Positions 23,797-35,058 of a stretch of 64,000 bases of DNA are shown here, piece after piece; within the stretch, counting starts at the first letter, position 1; every line of letters begins with the position of its first letter. This DNA is from Siphonodentalium dalli. Lineage: Eukaryota > Mollusca > Scaphopoda > Gadilida > Siphonodentaliidae. The notes beneath the pieces are model-generated. The model worked only from the letters and a program-made list of their open reading frames with translations, did not search any database and was not told the DNA's origin. A program made the translations under genes and the position numbers. The stretch lies in assembly GCA_032622095.1 (NCBI GenBank), contig CP136066.1, forward strand, positions 64,572,609 through 64,636,608. Direction: 5' to 3'.

Positions 23797-24557
23797 CAGT
23801 AAAACCTCTCCAAACCGAACACCATTCGGACCGACCCTTCTGTTCGGTTTAGAGAGGTGTTCGGTTTATAGAAAGTTGCACTACGGTCGGAATGTATTGC
23901 CGTCGTTACTAAGCATTGTCGAAGCACAACCAACTTATTTTTGAATAATTAAAGTCCATTCAATTAAGTACCAAATAAAATATAAATAACAATAGATAAA
24001 ACATGGTATAACCAGGTAACAGAACGGCCCTGTGCCAATGCATTCTCTGATATATGCGAGTCGACCATAGGTCGCCTCGCATATATAAGAGAATGCATTG
24101 GCTTAACACATTACAAATTATAAAATTGTTAAAGAATGTAAGAAAAAATGGTAAAAAGTGTTAACAAAAGATTTTTTTTAGGCCAATGCATTCTCTTATA
24201 TACATGTATGCGAGGCCTATGGTCGACTCGCATATATAAGAGAATGCATTGGCACAGGGCATATCTGTAACTATCACAATGTGGTCAAAGAGCCGGTTCC
24301 AATGATATCCATATTTGTATGGTTCTATTGAGACAGACCGAAGAGATTTTAGGCTGTTGAAGCTTTATTTGGCAGCTTTTGGCCGGTTTGTTGGGTAAAG
24401 GGTTAATAAGAACTAAAAATAAATTAGCTCTATATCGTTTCGGTTTATAGAGATGATTGTTAGTGAGAATTCACTTGTGTGAATTAGGGACGGACAATTT
24501 GTTCAATATATAGAGGGATTCGGTTTATAGAGGGTCCGGTTTGGAGGGGTTTCACTG
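23797..24557. mobile_element. pogo/Tigger-like element with nested H1 element
   Basis: Flanked by TA. The ends are CAGTAAAACCTCTCCAAACC and, reversed, CAGTGAAACCCCTCCAAACC, the typical short CAGT TIR of Tc1/mariner-pogo elements. The phrase TTCGGTTTATAGA recurs inside. An H1 hairpin element (24,009-24,406) is inserted within it. The left arm lacks the element near 8632. No transposase frame seen. Confidence 0.78.
24009..24406. mobile_element. TTAA double-hairpin element (family H1, copy 3), nested
   Basis: The right end GGGTAAAGGGTTAA is intact. The left end is decayed (AACCAGGTAACAGAACGG). Both hairpins are present, at about 24,034-24,102 and 24,182-24,254. It sits inside the pogo-like element, so it inserted after that one. 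Confidence 0.78.
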
Positions 24558-24613
24558 TAGCACACTAGTAAATAGATAAATTGTTATAACTAGGAGAACA
24601 TATAAATTAACAC

Positions 24614-25345
24614 CTTGCACCCTGGACACATCTGTGCGTTTTTCTGTAGGTTCTGGTAGCGTTTAGCCCACCGCTTCATTTGGGCGTCACCTTTAGCCGA
24701 GAAACTGGAACATGTTTTCCCCGCATGGTATGGTCCGTGACATTCGAAGCACCACTGAAAATCACACGCACTGCATTTAACAGGAACGCCGTTTAATCTC
24801 TTTGAATCATTTGGCACTTCACTTCGGTCTGTCACGAGTTTGCAGCAGGGGCACGTTTTCCTGTCAGGGTCCCGAGAAATGTCAACTTTATTCTGAATCA
24901 AACGAAGTTTGGAATCATTTGAAAGGTAGCGGTAGACGAAACCCTCCCCCAGTGGCATAGAACACACAGGGCAATAATTCCGACCTTTACCCGCCATCAG
25001 TTCCGCGTCGAAATAAATACGAAGACATGCATCACAGACTGGAGCATCACAACAATACAATTCATGTGTATCGGTTGAATCGACACACACTTGACAACAA
25101 GCCTCATCTGAATCAATATCGGAATCATTATCGACATCAATATCAGTTTCAAAGTCTAAGTGGAAATCTTCGTCGTAGTCATTAAGGTTATCTTCTTCAA
25201 TGACGCCCTCCTTTTGTTCGCCGTTCGGTGACTGGGTATATGTATCTGAGTCTGTGACATGTGTATCTAGCTGGGTCGTTCCCCAAAAGTCTCGCGGTCG
25301 AGTGTGACGAGTCGTTTGATTAATAACATACTCCGTAGAAGACAT
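24614..25345 (-). pseudogene. RBR E3 ligase copy 2, exon 1 (gene broken)
   Basis: Paralogue of 7613-8353 in the opposite arm, about four fifths identical by eye, with RING1 and IBR ligands intact (CCQVCVD ... CPVC; CPCC ... CFECHGPYH) and the first Rcat pair CPGC. The acidic region has several indels. The donor GCAAG|GTGTTA is preserved at 24,614. Exon 2, encoding the catalytic part of Rcat, was not found between 21,438 and 24,613, and exon 3 is out of phase with this exon. If the donor is not used, translation continues as VLIYMFS to a stop at 24,590, giving a 251-residue RING1-IBR protein without Rcat or membrane anchor. It is most likely a pseudogene, though the open exon leaves room for a truncated product. 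Confidence 0.75.
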
Positions 25346-25977
25346 TCTTAACGTCCTTTGCTGAATAAATGTCTTACAAGTATTTTGCCTTACAGAAACA
25401 ACTCTTTATTGCCTCGAAACAAGAGAGAACTGTCCATGCACCGATGTTCGATGTTTAATGATTTACGTTACGTTTACTGTTCTCATACAGTATACCTCAC
25501 TGTGTGTATTTATCGGTATAACATTTATGGTTCCCATATATAGGCTATCGCATTGTATCTATCGTTACGACAGTTCAGTCCCAGCTTGTCGCACGACCTA
25601 ATAAATTATTATTCCACCAACTCATTGAGTATACAATCCATTTATAATCCTCACATGGATGATGTTTATGTCTTACATTCAAACGAGCACCAATTGAGAA
25701 ATTGTATTCATTTTGTTTACGTCCGCTGTAATACCTAAATATAGTACAGCGCGACTGTGACATCTCTGTGGGCCTGCTTAGTGATTGGCTGTCTATTTTA
25801 TATCTGGGGGAAACTGCAAATCAATAGGTACATTTACTGTGGTCTAATAATAGACATTACGCCTTGTGTATTTAATAATAGCGTTTGAAAACATGAGTGA
25901 TTCCCGTTTAATTTGCTTATCGGCGTCACTCTGTCGTGATATTCTAAAGAACGACAGGGGAATAAGCTAGCTGTTTG
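25346..25977 (-). other. 5' flank of RBR copy 2, arm sequence
   Basis: Reverse-aligns with 7000-7612 of the left arm, including AAGTTCTCTC-like and TAAACATT-like phrases. No separate gene seen. Confidence 0.5.
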
Positions 25978-26371
25978 TTAACCCTTTACCCAACAAACCG
26001 GCCAAATAAAGCTTCAACAGCCTAAAATATCTTCGGTCTGTCTCAATAGAACCATACAAATATGGATATCATTGGAACCTGTTTCCATGACCACATTGTG
26101 GTAGTTACAGTTATGCCCTGTGCCAATGCATTCTCTTATATATGCGAGTCGACCATAGGTCGCCTCGCATATATAAGAGAATGCATTGGCCTAAAAAAAA
26201 TAATCTTTTTTTAACACTTTTTACCATTTTTTCTTACATTCTTTAACAATTTTATAATTTTTAATGTGTTAAGCCAATGCATTCTCTTATATATGCGAGG
26301 CGACCTATGGTCGACTCGCATATATAAGAGAATGCATTGGCACAGGGCCCTTCTGATGGGTAAAGGGTTAA
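25978..26371. mobile_element. TTAA double-hairpin element (family H1, copy 4)
   Basis: TTAA at 25,978-25,981 and 26,368-26,371, in reversed overall orientation relative to copy 2. The flanks GCTGTTTG and CCCGGTTATG are adjacent in the left arm (near 6985-7000, reverse) as GCTGTTTGATAACCCGG, which fixes the empty site. Inserted after the inverted duplication. Confidence 0.9.
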
Positions 26372-27314
26372 CCCGGTTATGATACCAAATTTGGTTAGTA
26401 ACATTCCTGAATACATAACGGCGTGTTCACGACCAGTGTGAACCGAGACTATCTCGCCTTTGGTTAAAGATAGTGTATGTCTGCAGGGCTAAAATGGCAA
26501 CAAAATAACATATTTTATAAAACTGTATTTCAAGATTACAACTATGTTTCTGTGAATAAAATACAGATAAACCTGAAGATTGTGTATATTATTCAACTGT
26601 GCTAATTTGGATGGGGCAAAACGATGTTATTGAGAAAATAATTTTTCATAACTTGTCAATTTATATATAGGTCTCCGCCTACTCCGAACGATCGAAGAGA
26701 ATGCAACTATTTGTTTATAATTTATTCTACAATAGTTTACATTTACATTAAATGCGTGCATATTATTTGTCAAAGCGCTTGGATACGCTTGCTAGCGATA
26801 ATCTATATAAAAGCACATGACAGTTGTATAGAAGTGGCGCTTCAAGCATCACCCCGCGCAGTAATACATGTACTGTCATAAATTAGGCTACTCTACCCGT
26901 CGCCCCACATCGTACACTTCTTCTGTTAGAAACGCCCATAGTTACCATACCACGAACACAAAATTAATGCACAAGAGTGATCAGTACGGCGAAACTGTGA
27001 AATGTGATAATTGTGTTGGAAATGGTGGGGGGGGGGGGGTAAATAATGTGTTGCCTGCAGACTATATCCCTGCTTTATACGGACACTAACATGACATGAC
27101 GTTGATCACGAAAGCATCACATGCGACAATTTTAACGTTCGATATCGTAATGGGGGTTTGGTCCTAAAAAGTTTTATATCAATTTTAATATTATGTTTTT
27201 AATTTCTAATCAATAAGATTAATATCTAAATTATCGTCAAAAGTCATTCTTTATTTTCTCTTAAGATCATTTGGTCTATTTAGTCAAAATGTTTTCTACC
27301 TGTCATAGTGTAAA
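26372..27314. other. Arm sequence without gene, poly-G run
   Basis: Aligns in reverse with 1811-2151 plus 6480-6985. The junction near 26,952 is the intact target of the LTR element. A G run of about 13 bases is at 27,027-27,039. No gene seen. Confidence 0.55.
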
Positions 27315-27746
27315 TAAAGGCCCACTTAATTTTCGAATGGCCAGATCACATTATATGCAACATATTCAATACTATATACCAAAACTATATATATTCTATA
27401 CCGGGATACGGAACAGCTGTGACCTAGAAGTGTCCACGGAGTGACAGAGATTCTCACATTCACACCAAGTCTTCCCCCGTTATTTACTCAGAATGTATCA
27501 TAATTCACTTATAAGAAATAGAGTTATTCCTCCCCAATTGAAATAGAATTGCAGTACATACCAGACATTAGGCGCAGCACACACGTCGGTACCTTGACAA
27601 AAACAACATGTTCACAGTTTATTCGACCGTATAAGTTGATAATACATACAATTTTGTGTAGCTTCCGCTTTCAAATGGTATATAAGTGTGGACTATGTTG
27701 TATATAATGTGATCTGCATGGGGATTCGAATATAAAGTGGGTCTTT
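27315..27746. mobile_element. Same TIR element in right arm
   Basis: The ends are AAAGGCCCACTTAATTTTCG on the left and a reversed counterpart ending GTGGGTCTTT on the right. It is the arm partner of 1379-1810. Shared presence makes it older than the inverted duplication. Non-coding. Confidence 0.6.
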
Positions 27747-28359
27747 CACCAGCCTCAGTATAGAGATAAACCTATTTTTCATTCTTTGCACAATAGTTCA
27801 ATTTAAAAAGCTTCGCTTAGTGCTTCAATGTGCAATCTGGTTACTCGGTTAAAGATACGGGCGGCGTTTGCGGTGGGTATGCTGTTAAAATATTCAGCTC
27901 CGTCAAAAACCGTCATAAACAGAAAGAATAGTAAACTATAGACAGACTTGGTTCTTATACAAATCAGAAATATGTCATAGACAGTATGTTATTGTCAATG
28001 TTTCATTTGTTATGTAAACAAAAGCAAAAAACGTTACAGAACCTGGCTTTTGTTTAGATCCGGATATGGTAAACATAAAGAGCGTTATTTGTTACTGTTT
28101 TCCTGATATGGAAATAATAAAGAGCGTTTATATCATTTGTGTGATCTATTCTATGTACGCATGACGCATATATCATACACTTTTAGCATTATTTGTAACC
28201 GATTTTTCATTGGTTTTTCAGATTGTCCCGTATTAGTAACCAAAGTAGGGAACCACTTGGTTATTGGTAGCCAAAATACCAGTTGGTTCCAGAACCTATG
28301 GACACGATTATTGGTTCCTCATGCATGATCAAACCAGTTTGTAAACTAATAGGTTCTGA
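27747..28359. other. Arm sequence with CGCTCTTTAT motif insert
   Basis: Positions 27,760-27,850 and 28,140-28,359 match the left arm in reverse. Positions 27,880-28,130 do not; they contain AAAGAGCGTTATTTG and AAAGAGCGTTTATA phrases near 28,078 and 28,118 separated by CCTGATATGGAAA, a motif pair found elsewhere in the window. No gene seen. Confidence 0.45.
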
Positions 28360-28366
28360 ACACTAT

Positions 28367-28847
28367 TATTATTATTATATCTACATTTAAAAACGCATTA
28401 GACAGCAAATTAGTTTCAATGCGCTTTACAATACAGTTTAAAACAAAGAGATAACACAATATGGATACTAACAGATATGTGAGTTTAAAAGAGGCCTAGG
28501 AGAATTAAAATACTACCTAAAAACAGCTACGTTCACAGCTAAAAAGTAACAAATCACGAATCGAGAATATATGAAAAATTATTGAATCGGAAATAAGTGC
28601 GAATAATGTCAATTGAGCAACTGAAAACATTGACGGAACAGATATGCTTTCAGCAACTTTTAAAAACTTTCTACAGAGTGACAGCGCCTGATGTTCATTG
28701 GAAGTTTGTTCCATAACGCGATGGACACTTCTTGGTAACATAACTTTCCATGCTTATTGTTCGGTTTGCCGCCGATGGTATTCAGGTGGAATCCGGTGGT
28801 GTTGGACCGAGTTATTCCTCCCGATCTCACCTGAAACATTGTCCGTG
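28367..28847 (-). mobile_element. 5'-truncated LINE, reverse transcriptase C-terminal end
   Basis: Flanked by a 7-bp direct repeat ACACTAT (28,360-28,366 and 28,848-28,854). The left arm has a single uninterrupted copy near 440. On the minus strand it encodes GGITRSNTTGFHLN ... CYQEVSIALWNKLP ... IRRCHSVESF, stop, KLLKAYLFR. The LWN-LP-x-x-IR ... S-x-x-SF-K-x-x-LK-x-L pattern is typical of the C-terminus of RTE/CR1/L2-like LINE polyproteins. It ends in an ATT-type microsatellite (28,366-28,380), the usual 3' tail. Not functional. Confidence 0.8.
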
Positions 28848-29002
28848 ACACTATGTTTGGTTCTTACTTCAGAACCAACTGATATTTCCTTTAGAACCAA
28901 ATGAAGAACCGAATTATTTATTTAAACTCCCTATATAGCAGCAAACGTTATCTATATGAGACATGTGGACCAACATATATGTTACAAATTACACAACAAA
29001 AA

Positions 29003-29348
29003 CCGCGGCTTCATATGCTCTGAAAAACACTTGCCAAAGTCACTGTCATTTTTCCGCCATTTTCAACTTTTCGCCAGAAGTCAGACAAACGCTCTTTATT
29101 GCTACCATATCAGGAATAGACTACCACGGAACGCTCTTTTCTGTTCCATGTCGTGTAAATGGTTGTTTTATGTTTGGGACACCACATTCACAGTTGTATT
29201 TTTCATTACTTCAATGCGTCTTTTTGGATTACATAATGCTCGAAGAAAGGTAGTTTAGATATATATCGACCTATTTCGATACCGGGAAAAATCCACAAGC
29301 GAATAATATTATGTGTATTTTTGAGCGCAAACCGCCATGTGGCTTTAA
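29003..29348. mobile_element. TTAA element (family D, copy 2), left end missing
   Basis: The interior phrase GCTCTGAAAAACACTTGCCA and the right end CGCCATGTGGCTTTAA match family D. The left TIR is absent, so it is truncated or rearranged. Non-coding, although a 100-residue open frame crosses it. Confidence 0.65.
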
Positions 29349-29535
29349 TCAATAAAAATGTCTTCGACAAAAAAAAAACTCTCTTTAAAAACAATTCTTA
29401 AAAACTATATTTGTTCTGAATATCTCCGCTATTTTGTCAATATAATCACCCTGTTGTTCCCGTGGTCTGTTCAATATTAAGGTTTACATATATATAATGT
29501 AATGAGATGCTCGATTGGCGTATACGATGAACAAT

Positions 29536-29705
29536 AATTATCCCCGCCAAATTTAAAATTTGCGGGGGATATAGTAATGGGTTCCGTCCGGCCGCCCGTC
29601 CGCCCGTCTGTCCGTCCATCCGTCCGCCCGGCCATACGCATGACAGGGTACTTGTGATGTGCGATCTTTTGTTTGCATGACTTGTGGGGTGCACCCCACA
29701 AGTAA
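29536..29705. repeat. CCCCGCCAAATTT hairpin plus CCGTCCGTC array
   Basis: CCCCGCCAAATTTAAAATTT is followed by its mirror ending GCGGGGG, then TATAGTAATGGG and a C/G-rich run of CCGTC/CCGCC units (29,585-29,630). A second small palindrome TGTGGGGTGCACCCCACA is at 29,684-29,701. This arrangement looks like a dispersed invertebrate repeat rather than a gene. Confidence 0.55.
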
Positions 29706-29744
29706 CGTACGGAAAATCCAATTCTCAACAGATTAAAAAGATAT

Positions 29745-30200
29745 TTGGTATATGAGTTCACCTGACCATTACCTATAGAATGGGTTCGCAAGCCAGGTCT
29801 GGACGGATATTTTTACCGGAGTTATTGGACTTTGTTTATTATTATTGTCGAATTTACCAAATAGCAAACGGACGACGTCACAGGGCTCATTTCCACAAAT
29901 GTCAACGGATTTCAAAGATTTATGGTATATGAGTTCACATGACAAGTATCTAGAACGAGTTCGCAAACCAGGTCCGGCCGGATATTTTCAGCAGAGTTAT
30001 TGGACTTTGTTTATTTTTTTGCGTGCAAATGGACGACGTCACAGTGCTCATTTCCACAAATGTCAACGGATTTCAGCAGAGTTATTGAACTTTGTTTATT
30101 ATTTTTAGTGCAAATTGACGACGTCATATGGCTAATTTCCACAAATGTCAGTCCTAAAATGAGTTTGCAAGCCAGGCTTTTTGACAAAATGCCACCTCTT
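29745..30200. repeat. Tandem repeat, unit roughly 85-170 bp
   Basis: GAGTTATTGGACTTTGTTTA occurs at about 29,819, 29,993 and (variant) 30,078. Each is followed by GACGACGTCA and CATTTCCACAAATGTCA. GGTATATGAGTTCAC(C/A)TGAC occurs at about 29,747 and 29,923. Three partial units; the open frames here come from the repeat. Confidence 0.65.
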
Positions 30201-30287
30201 GTTGAGAATGCACTTCCCCAACTGCACATTTACCGCCGTCTGCGACTGCTTGTTTAACTAGCTATAAATGGTAAATAGTATAAAGTT

Positions 30288-30449
30288 ATTATACAATGTT
30301 GTGTACAGTATGTGTTTTTCTTGTACGAGTCCAGGTTGTGGTGAAAAGTCATATTGGACGAGACACGCCAGTGTTGAGTCCAATATGACATTTCACCACA
30401 ACCTGGACGAGTACAAGAAAAACTCATACTGTACACAACATTGTATAAT
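30288..30449. repeat. Foldback hairpin, about 75-bp arms
   Basis: ATTATACAATGTTGTGTACA near 30,288 is mirrored by TGTACACAACATTGTATAAT ending at 30,449. The arms also share GTACGAGTCCAGGTTGTGG and its reverse, with a centre near 30,368. The phrase GAGTCCAATATGACTTTT recurs twice downstream (30,729-30,768), so it may belong to a larger decayed element. Confidence 0.75.
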
Positions 30450-31401
30450 GACATTTTTATTATCCATCTGTATGTTTATCCAAATTTTGGGAATAAAACT
30501 TTTGTGGTTATTTTTGGTATTTGTCGGCACTTAATTCCCTATAAAAGCCTGTATTTTGATCATCAGAAAGCATGATTTGGAAAAGGAACACGGAAGTGAG
30601 AAAAAAAACTCAATGCGGAAGTGAAACGTCTGCTAAAATCCACCAGTGTTGCGCGCGCATCACATTTTGCAATAGAGTTAATTCGTGACGTCACTGAGTC
30701 CAATACAAAGTGATATTGTACAGTCGGGAGTCCAATATGACTTTTGGGAGTCCAATATGACTTTTTCCAGGACTATCACGTGGCGGCTTTTGCCCAATCG
30801 GAAATGGTGTTAGTTGAGGGATGGATAATAATGACCGTTATTAAGCATCTGCATGTATCTCATAATGGTATGCGGATCGGGTGCCAGAACAACGTGTCGC
30901 GATTTGGTTCGTTTCGCCATCTCGCGCTGAATGTTTCGTTCTTGGTGGCCAATTTCTGTTCTTGGCGGCCTGTAAAACCAAATAATTGGGCACCATAACC
31001 AAATATCCTTGACATTGGTTACATGTATCACCTAAAATATGCCTCAAATTGACCTACAATGACATTATGGCCAGCATCACAAAGCCACACCAACAGCATC
31101 ATATATAGCTAAATAATTTCCCACTGTTCGCATTGTTGTTCCTATATATGATTGGCTATGAACTCAGGTACACCGGGGGGACCCGCGATCAACCAATCAG
31201 CGCGCTCCTGATAAGATTTAGTTAATATGGGGAGCTAAATTAGTGAACTAGAGAATAACTATTTAATTATCACCCAGGTGATTGTTCCAAATTCAAGCTA
31301 ACCTGATATACGAGGTTTTCTTTAAATGAAGCCATTTCACCAAGAGTTGAAATGCGTATCAGTGTGGTAACAGTGTTGGGTAATATAGCAAGACTCAGCC
31401 T
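30450..31401. other. No gene recognised
   Basis: Contains two GGGAGTCCAATATGACTTTT repeats near 30,727-30,768 and a GTTCTTGGTGGCC / GTTCTTGGCGGCC direct repeat near 30,938-30,970. Nothing else recognisable on either strand. Confidence 0.4.
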
Positions 31402-32107
31402 TTGGCTGTGGACACACGTACCACCGCAGCTATGGCATAGTAGGTGTGACAATTCATTATGGTTGAGTTTGGTGACAATTGGTCGTCACAATTAATATGC
31501 CATAGCTGGTCATATCACCCGCTGCATATTAGTACACCGAGTCTTCCAATGTTCGTTATGATCAGCCTTTTTCTTGTTTTGGTCCTTGTATATATTGTTC
31601 GCTTTGTTTATTCCAGATACTTTCTCTCAGCTGCATTTCCCCCAACAGTTTCGACACAGCTTCATCGGCCCACATGACAATGTTAGCAGAATTATGCGAG
31701 AACTAAACGTCGCAAAATTAAAAACGCAATGGGGGAACTGTCTTAATACGCATGCAATTTATAAGTAGATAAACATGCAGTGAGATCATATCAAAAACAT
31801 ACTACGTGCATGATGTGTGAGTGAATGAGGGATTGCCACGGTCAAACAATTCTGGACGATCGATCGTTCAATTATATATATATATATATATATATATCGT
31901 AGAGAATACAATGTAGCAAAACGTAATGAGCAGAGATCAACCTTGGTGAAACGCAATGGTCCAGTCAACTCATTGTGCGGAAACTCAGCGGGTGACATGG
32001 CTTGCTATGGCACATAATTCTGACGACCAATTGTCATCAAACTCCACCATAATAAATTGTCACACCTACTGTGCCATCGCTACTGTGGTACGTGTGTCCA
32101 CAGCCAA
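31402..32107. mobile_element. Element with long terminal inverted repeats (family C, copy 2)
   Basis: The ends TTGGCTGTGGACAC and GTGTCCACAGCCAA are exact inverted repeats. The TIRs extend about 130 bp (GGCATAGTAGGTGTGACAAT, GACAATTGGTCGTCA, GGTGA..CCCGCTG all mirrored). A (TA)n run is at 31,873-31,898. Shares its interior with 21,531-22,023. No transposase frame. Confidence 0.78.
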
Positions 32108-32469
32108 ACTATCAACCCTTCCTGACATTTTGCGAAAACCATGTGCAAATGCTTGAGGTTGACGAGCTTCATTTTTTGTAATTAATCCTTTCTGTATTGT
32201 TTACTCACTGACGAGTAGTTCCTTTAGGAAATGTTCATATAACAAGTTCAACAAAATAACTTATTATCTAAACGTTTGCCACCAATTAATAGGATTCCTA
32301 CTGAACTTGTATTATCATTTCGTCTGACTGTCGTCTACTCGTATATTATTAACATCCCTCCAGATGAATAATAGATGATTCCAGTGTATGCTTTTATAAC
32401 TGAGTGGGAGAATCCAGTTAGTATAAAGGGTTAGTGTGAAAACAAATTCAGACTCATCATACATGTATA
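32108..32469. other. Fragment of an H2-type end, otherwise unremarkable
   Basis: CCTGACATTTTGCGAAAACCATGTGC at 32,120-32,145 matches the inner left end of the H2 element at 48,768 and is an isolated remnant. The remainder shows no gene. Confidence 0.45.
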
Positions 32470-32922
32470 TTAACATAAGGCCGCATGGCGGTTTGCGCTC
32501 CAAAATACAAATAATATTATTAGATTTTGAATTTTTCCCGGTATCGAAATAGGTCGATAAATACCTTAACTACCTTTATATGAGCATGATGTAACCAAAA
32601 AACATTCATTGAAGTAATGAAAAATGCAACTATGAACAAGATGTTTGGGTCCCAAACAAAAAACAGCCATTTGCACGACATGGAACAGAAAAGAGTGTTC
32701 CGTGTTATTCTATTCCTGATATGGTAGCAATAAAGAGCGTCTGTCTGAATTCGAGCGAAACATTTAAAACAGCTGGAAAATGGTTGTGACTTTGGCAAGT
32801 GTTTTTCAAAACCATCTGAAGCCCACATACCAATATTCCGTGTATTTATCGACCTATCGTATCCGTCCCTCCAAATTACGTATAGACAAAATTTGGAGGT
32901 TCGAATGAGCCATGTCCGTTAA
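32470..32922. mobile_element. TTAA element (family D, copy 3), reversed
   Basis: TTAA followed by ATGGCGGTTTGCGCTCC at the left and GAATGAGCCATGTCCGTTAA at the right: family D in the opposite orientation. A second family D end (GGCCGCATGGCGGTTTGCGC) starts at the shared TTAA at 32,919, indicating adjacent insertion into the duplicated target. Confidence 0.72.
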
Positions 32923-33420
32923 GGCCGCATGGCGGTTTGCGCTCCAAAATACACCTTATAAAAAATTTCCCCGCTATCAAAATATGTAATCATGGCATAA
33001 TCTAATAAAGCCGAAGCCTCGTGTATTGCTATAATTTTTTTCAGGATATCTATGCACTTATATGCTCCCAACACTTTTTAAGTGATCCAATAGAAATGGA
33101 GAATAATCTTGCTCAAATGTGTTCTTTTTACGAATATTAATCCAAATTGCCAACACACACCGTCATTATGATATATTAATTAAATGCACTGACTCTGGGT
33201 GGCGAAATCATTTGTGTTTGCTTGTCGCCGATTGTTGCGTCCCGAATCCGGATGCAAATATTTACAATTGAGCGTAGTTTTGACGATGTTTTCTATTGAG
33301 TGGTATGGTCGATTTCTTTGAAATTTTCGCCGATGTTAGTAGCATGATATATTCTCCAGGTTGGCATAACGCCTGAATATTAACTTATCAGTTTCACGAA
33401 CTCGAACAAGTCCGTATTAT
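32923..33420. other. Partial family D end, then no recognised feature
   Basis: Positions 32,923-33,010 carry the reversed family D end and about 60 bp of interior. The rest is AT-rich without gene evidence. Confidence 0.45.
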
Positions 33421-33459
33421 GTCTTTAAAGAAATGAAGTGATTTGATAAATGAGATTTA

Positions 33460-34445
33460 ATAATTCGCGAAAATTCCAGCTTTGGCCATCTTTGAGACCC
33501 ACCCACCCGTCGGCCTTTTTTCCGATTTAGCCAGGGGGGGGGGGTCGGAAAAAAAATTGCAGGCACGTATGCTGATTTTTGACTTTCGACCCTTGTTGGG
33601 ACCCACCCACCCCCACGTCCAAAATTGTTTCCGTTTTCGGCAGTTTTTTCCGACCATTTTTTGACACCCACCCCCTTTTAACACTAAAACGGAGATTTGC
33701 GGGGGGAATTTCACTGTAAACAGTTGTATTAGTCATGGATGTGAACATTGACATGTTAATAGGAACAAGTCATTTTGGGGTTATTCGGTCCAAAAAAACA
33801 TGGCTTCCAGCAGCCATCTTGAATTTCAAAATTCAATCCATTAGCATGGGCTACACAGGCTATACTGTTTGTTTGATCATCATGAAATTTGTCATTTATG
33901 TTAATATTGACATATAGATGTGTTTTAAGCCAAACTCATTGCAAAAACAGTCAAAAAGACTTGCAGGAAATATATTTGTGAGTTGCGGACAAAACTGTTT
34001 GTTGGTCCTATCGACCACCCACCCTCCCCAACATACGTGCCCGGAAAAAACTTTTTTCCACCCTCCTGATTTAGCAAGTTTTTTCCGATCATTTTTCGAC
34101 TAGAAACACAAAATTAATGTATTCGGAAGATTATTAGTTTCATCACTTACTAAATTGCAGGTTGGTCTATGTGATTATAGCCTATATAGTTTGAAATGGC
34201 AGTGATTGCTTATGCAAGGTGTCCATGCATTTTATGTTTGAATTGACCTGTACTGATATATATACCGTGGTATTTTGTAATTTTACAGCAAGAAGCAATC
34301 TAGACTGACTGTTTAAATGCAGTTTTGATGTTAAAATTATATTATCTCTAATGAATTTGTTTTATCTGCGCGGAAAAAATTCTTTTGTGTCCTCATTTAC
34401 CCCCTCATACGTGCCCGGAAACAATTGCTTGACACCCTGAACATT
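33460..34445. repeat. G/C-homopolymer-rich dispersed repeat
   Basis: Runs of G (33,532-33,543), CCCACCCACCC-type phrases (33,500, 33,602, 34,016) and the phrase ACGTGCCCGGAAA (34,036 and 34,413) recur, with TTTTTTCCGA(C/T)CATTTTT near 33,645 and 34,080. This suggests two or three decayed units of one repeat. Overlapping open frames in several phases are low-complexity and not genes. Confidence 0.45.
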
Positions 34446-34559
34446 CCCTCAATAAAACACAAGTTCGTAAGAATAATGACACACGTAGATTTTCTGTTTT
34501 GAAATCCTTCCTAATTGGATTGCGATCACTATAATAAAGTTGTCATTAAATTTCTGTGA

Positions 34560-34880
34560 TTCTTCCTAAGATTATAGGCCACGTTAATTCCGACTAATCA
34601 ATCGGCTCTTTCCGCCAAATATCAGCCGCTAGTCATCTAGCTCCGTGGGTATGCGGAAATTGTCGTCTGCTCGGAAATCAATCAGGACATTAGCGGCTTA
34701 ATTAGGGAACGGTATAACTCAAGTACGAATTAAGGTCTCTGCCGAGAGGAAGTCGCGATTAAAAAGGGCTTTATCGTATTTTTTTGTGATAAGACACCTT
34801 AATTGGAAATCGATATCGACTCATTGGACTAATAAGGTTATTTATCTAGCTTAGCTCACTCGCGTCGATTTTTGTGTCAG
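34560..34880. promoter_or_regulatory. Candidate non-coding regulatory block
   Basis: The composition differs from the flanking repeats: more even GC, free of homopolymers, with several TAATTA/TTAATT-type homeodomain-like cores (GTTAATTCC, CTTAATTAGG, GAATTAAGG, CTTAATTGG). No coding frame. An enhancer-like role near the homeobox gene is inferred only from composition. Confidence 0.25.
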
Positions 34881-35058
34881 TGTGTCTGCATGGGGAAACA
34901 GGAACACTGTGGAGCAGGGACCAGAGGGCGCAACTTCCCCTTCTGCAATCACCCATGCATCAAGAGGGCCGCACATGCGACATTTAGTTCTTCATAGGAG
35001 TGGAAATGCATACAGCATACCAACTCGAACTATATAAGATATATTACATTCTGATACC

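Larger units (their letters stand above)
19480..29510. repeat. Right arm of large inverted duplication
   Basis: This is the reverse-oriented partner of positions 1-15,060. It is shorter because it lacks the LTR element, the Mutator-like element and the second exon of the RBR gene. It has gained TTAA hairpin elements, a pogo-like element and a LINE fragment instead. Divergence is clearly visible (roughly 80% identity in the coding exon by eye), so the duplication is not recent and is not a simple assembly echo. Confidence 0.88.

Noticed and set aside
28956-29258. 100-residue open frames near the family D element
   Set aside because: The same DNA in other family D copies is full of stops, and two overlapping phases are open.
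1-29510. Large inverted repeat as a pure assembly artefact
   Set aside because: The arms differ by many substitutions and by clean transposon insertions with target duplications, which an assembly echo would not show; long reads would still be the final test.
33417-33754. Several overlapping Pro/Gly-rich open frames
   Set aside because: Produced by G/C homopolymers and CCCACCC repeats; three phases are open together.
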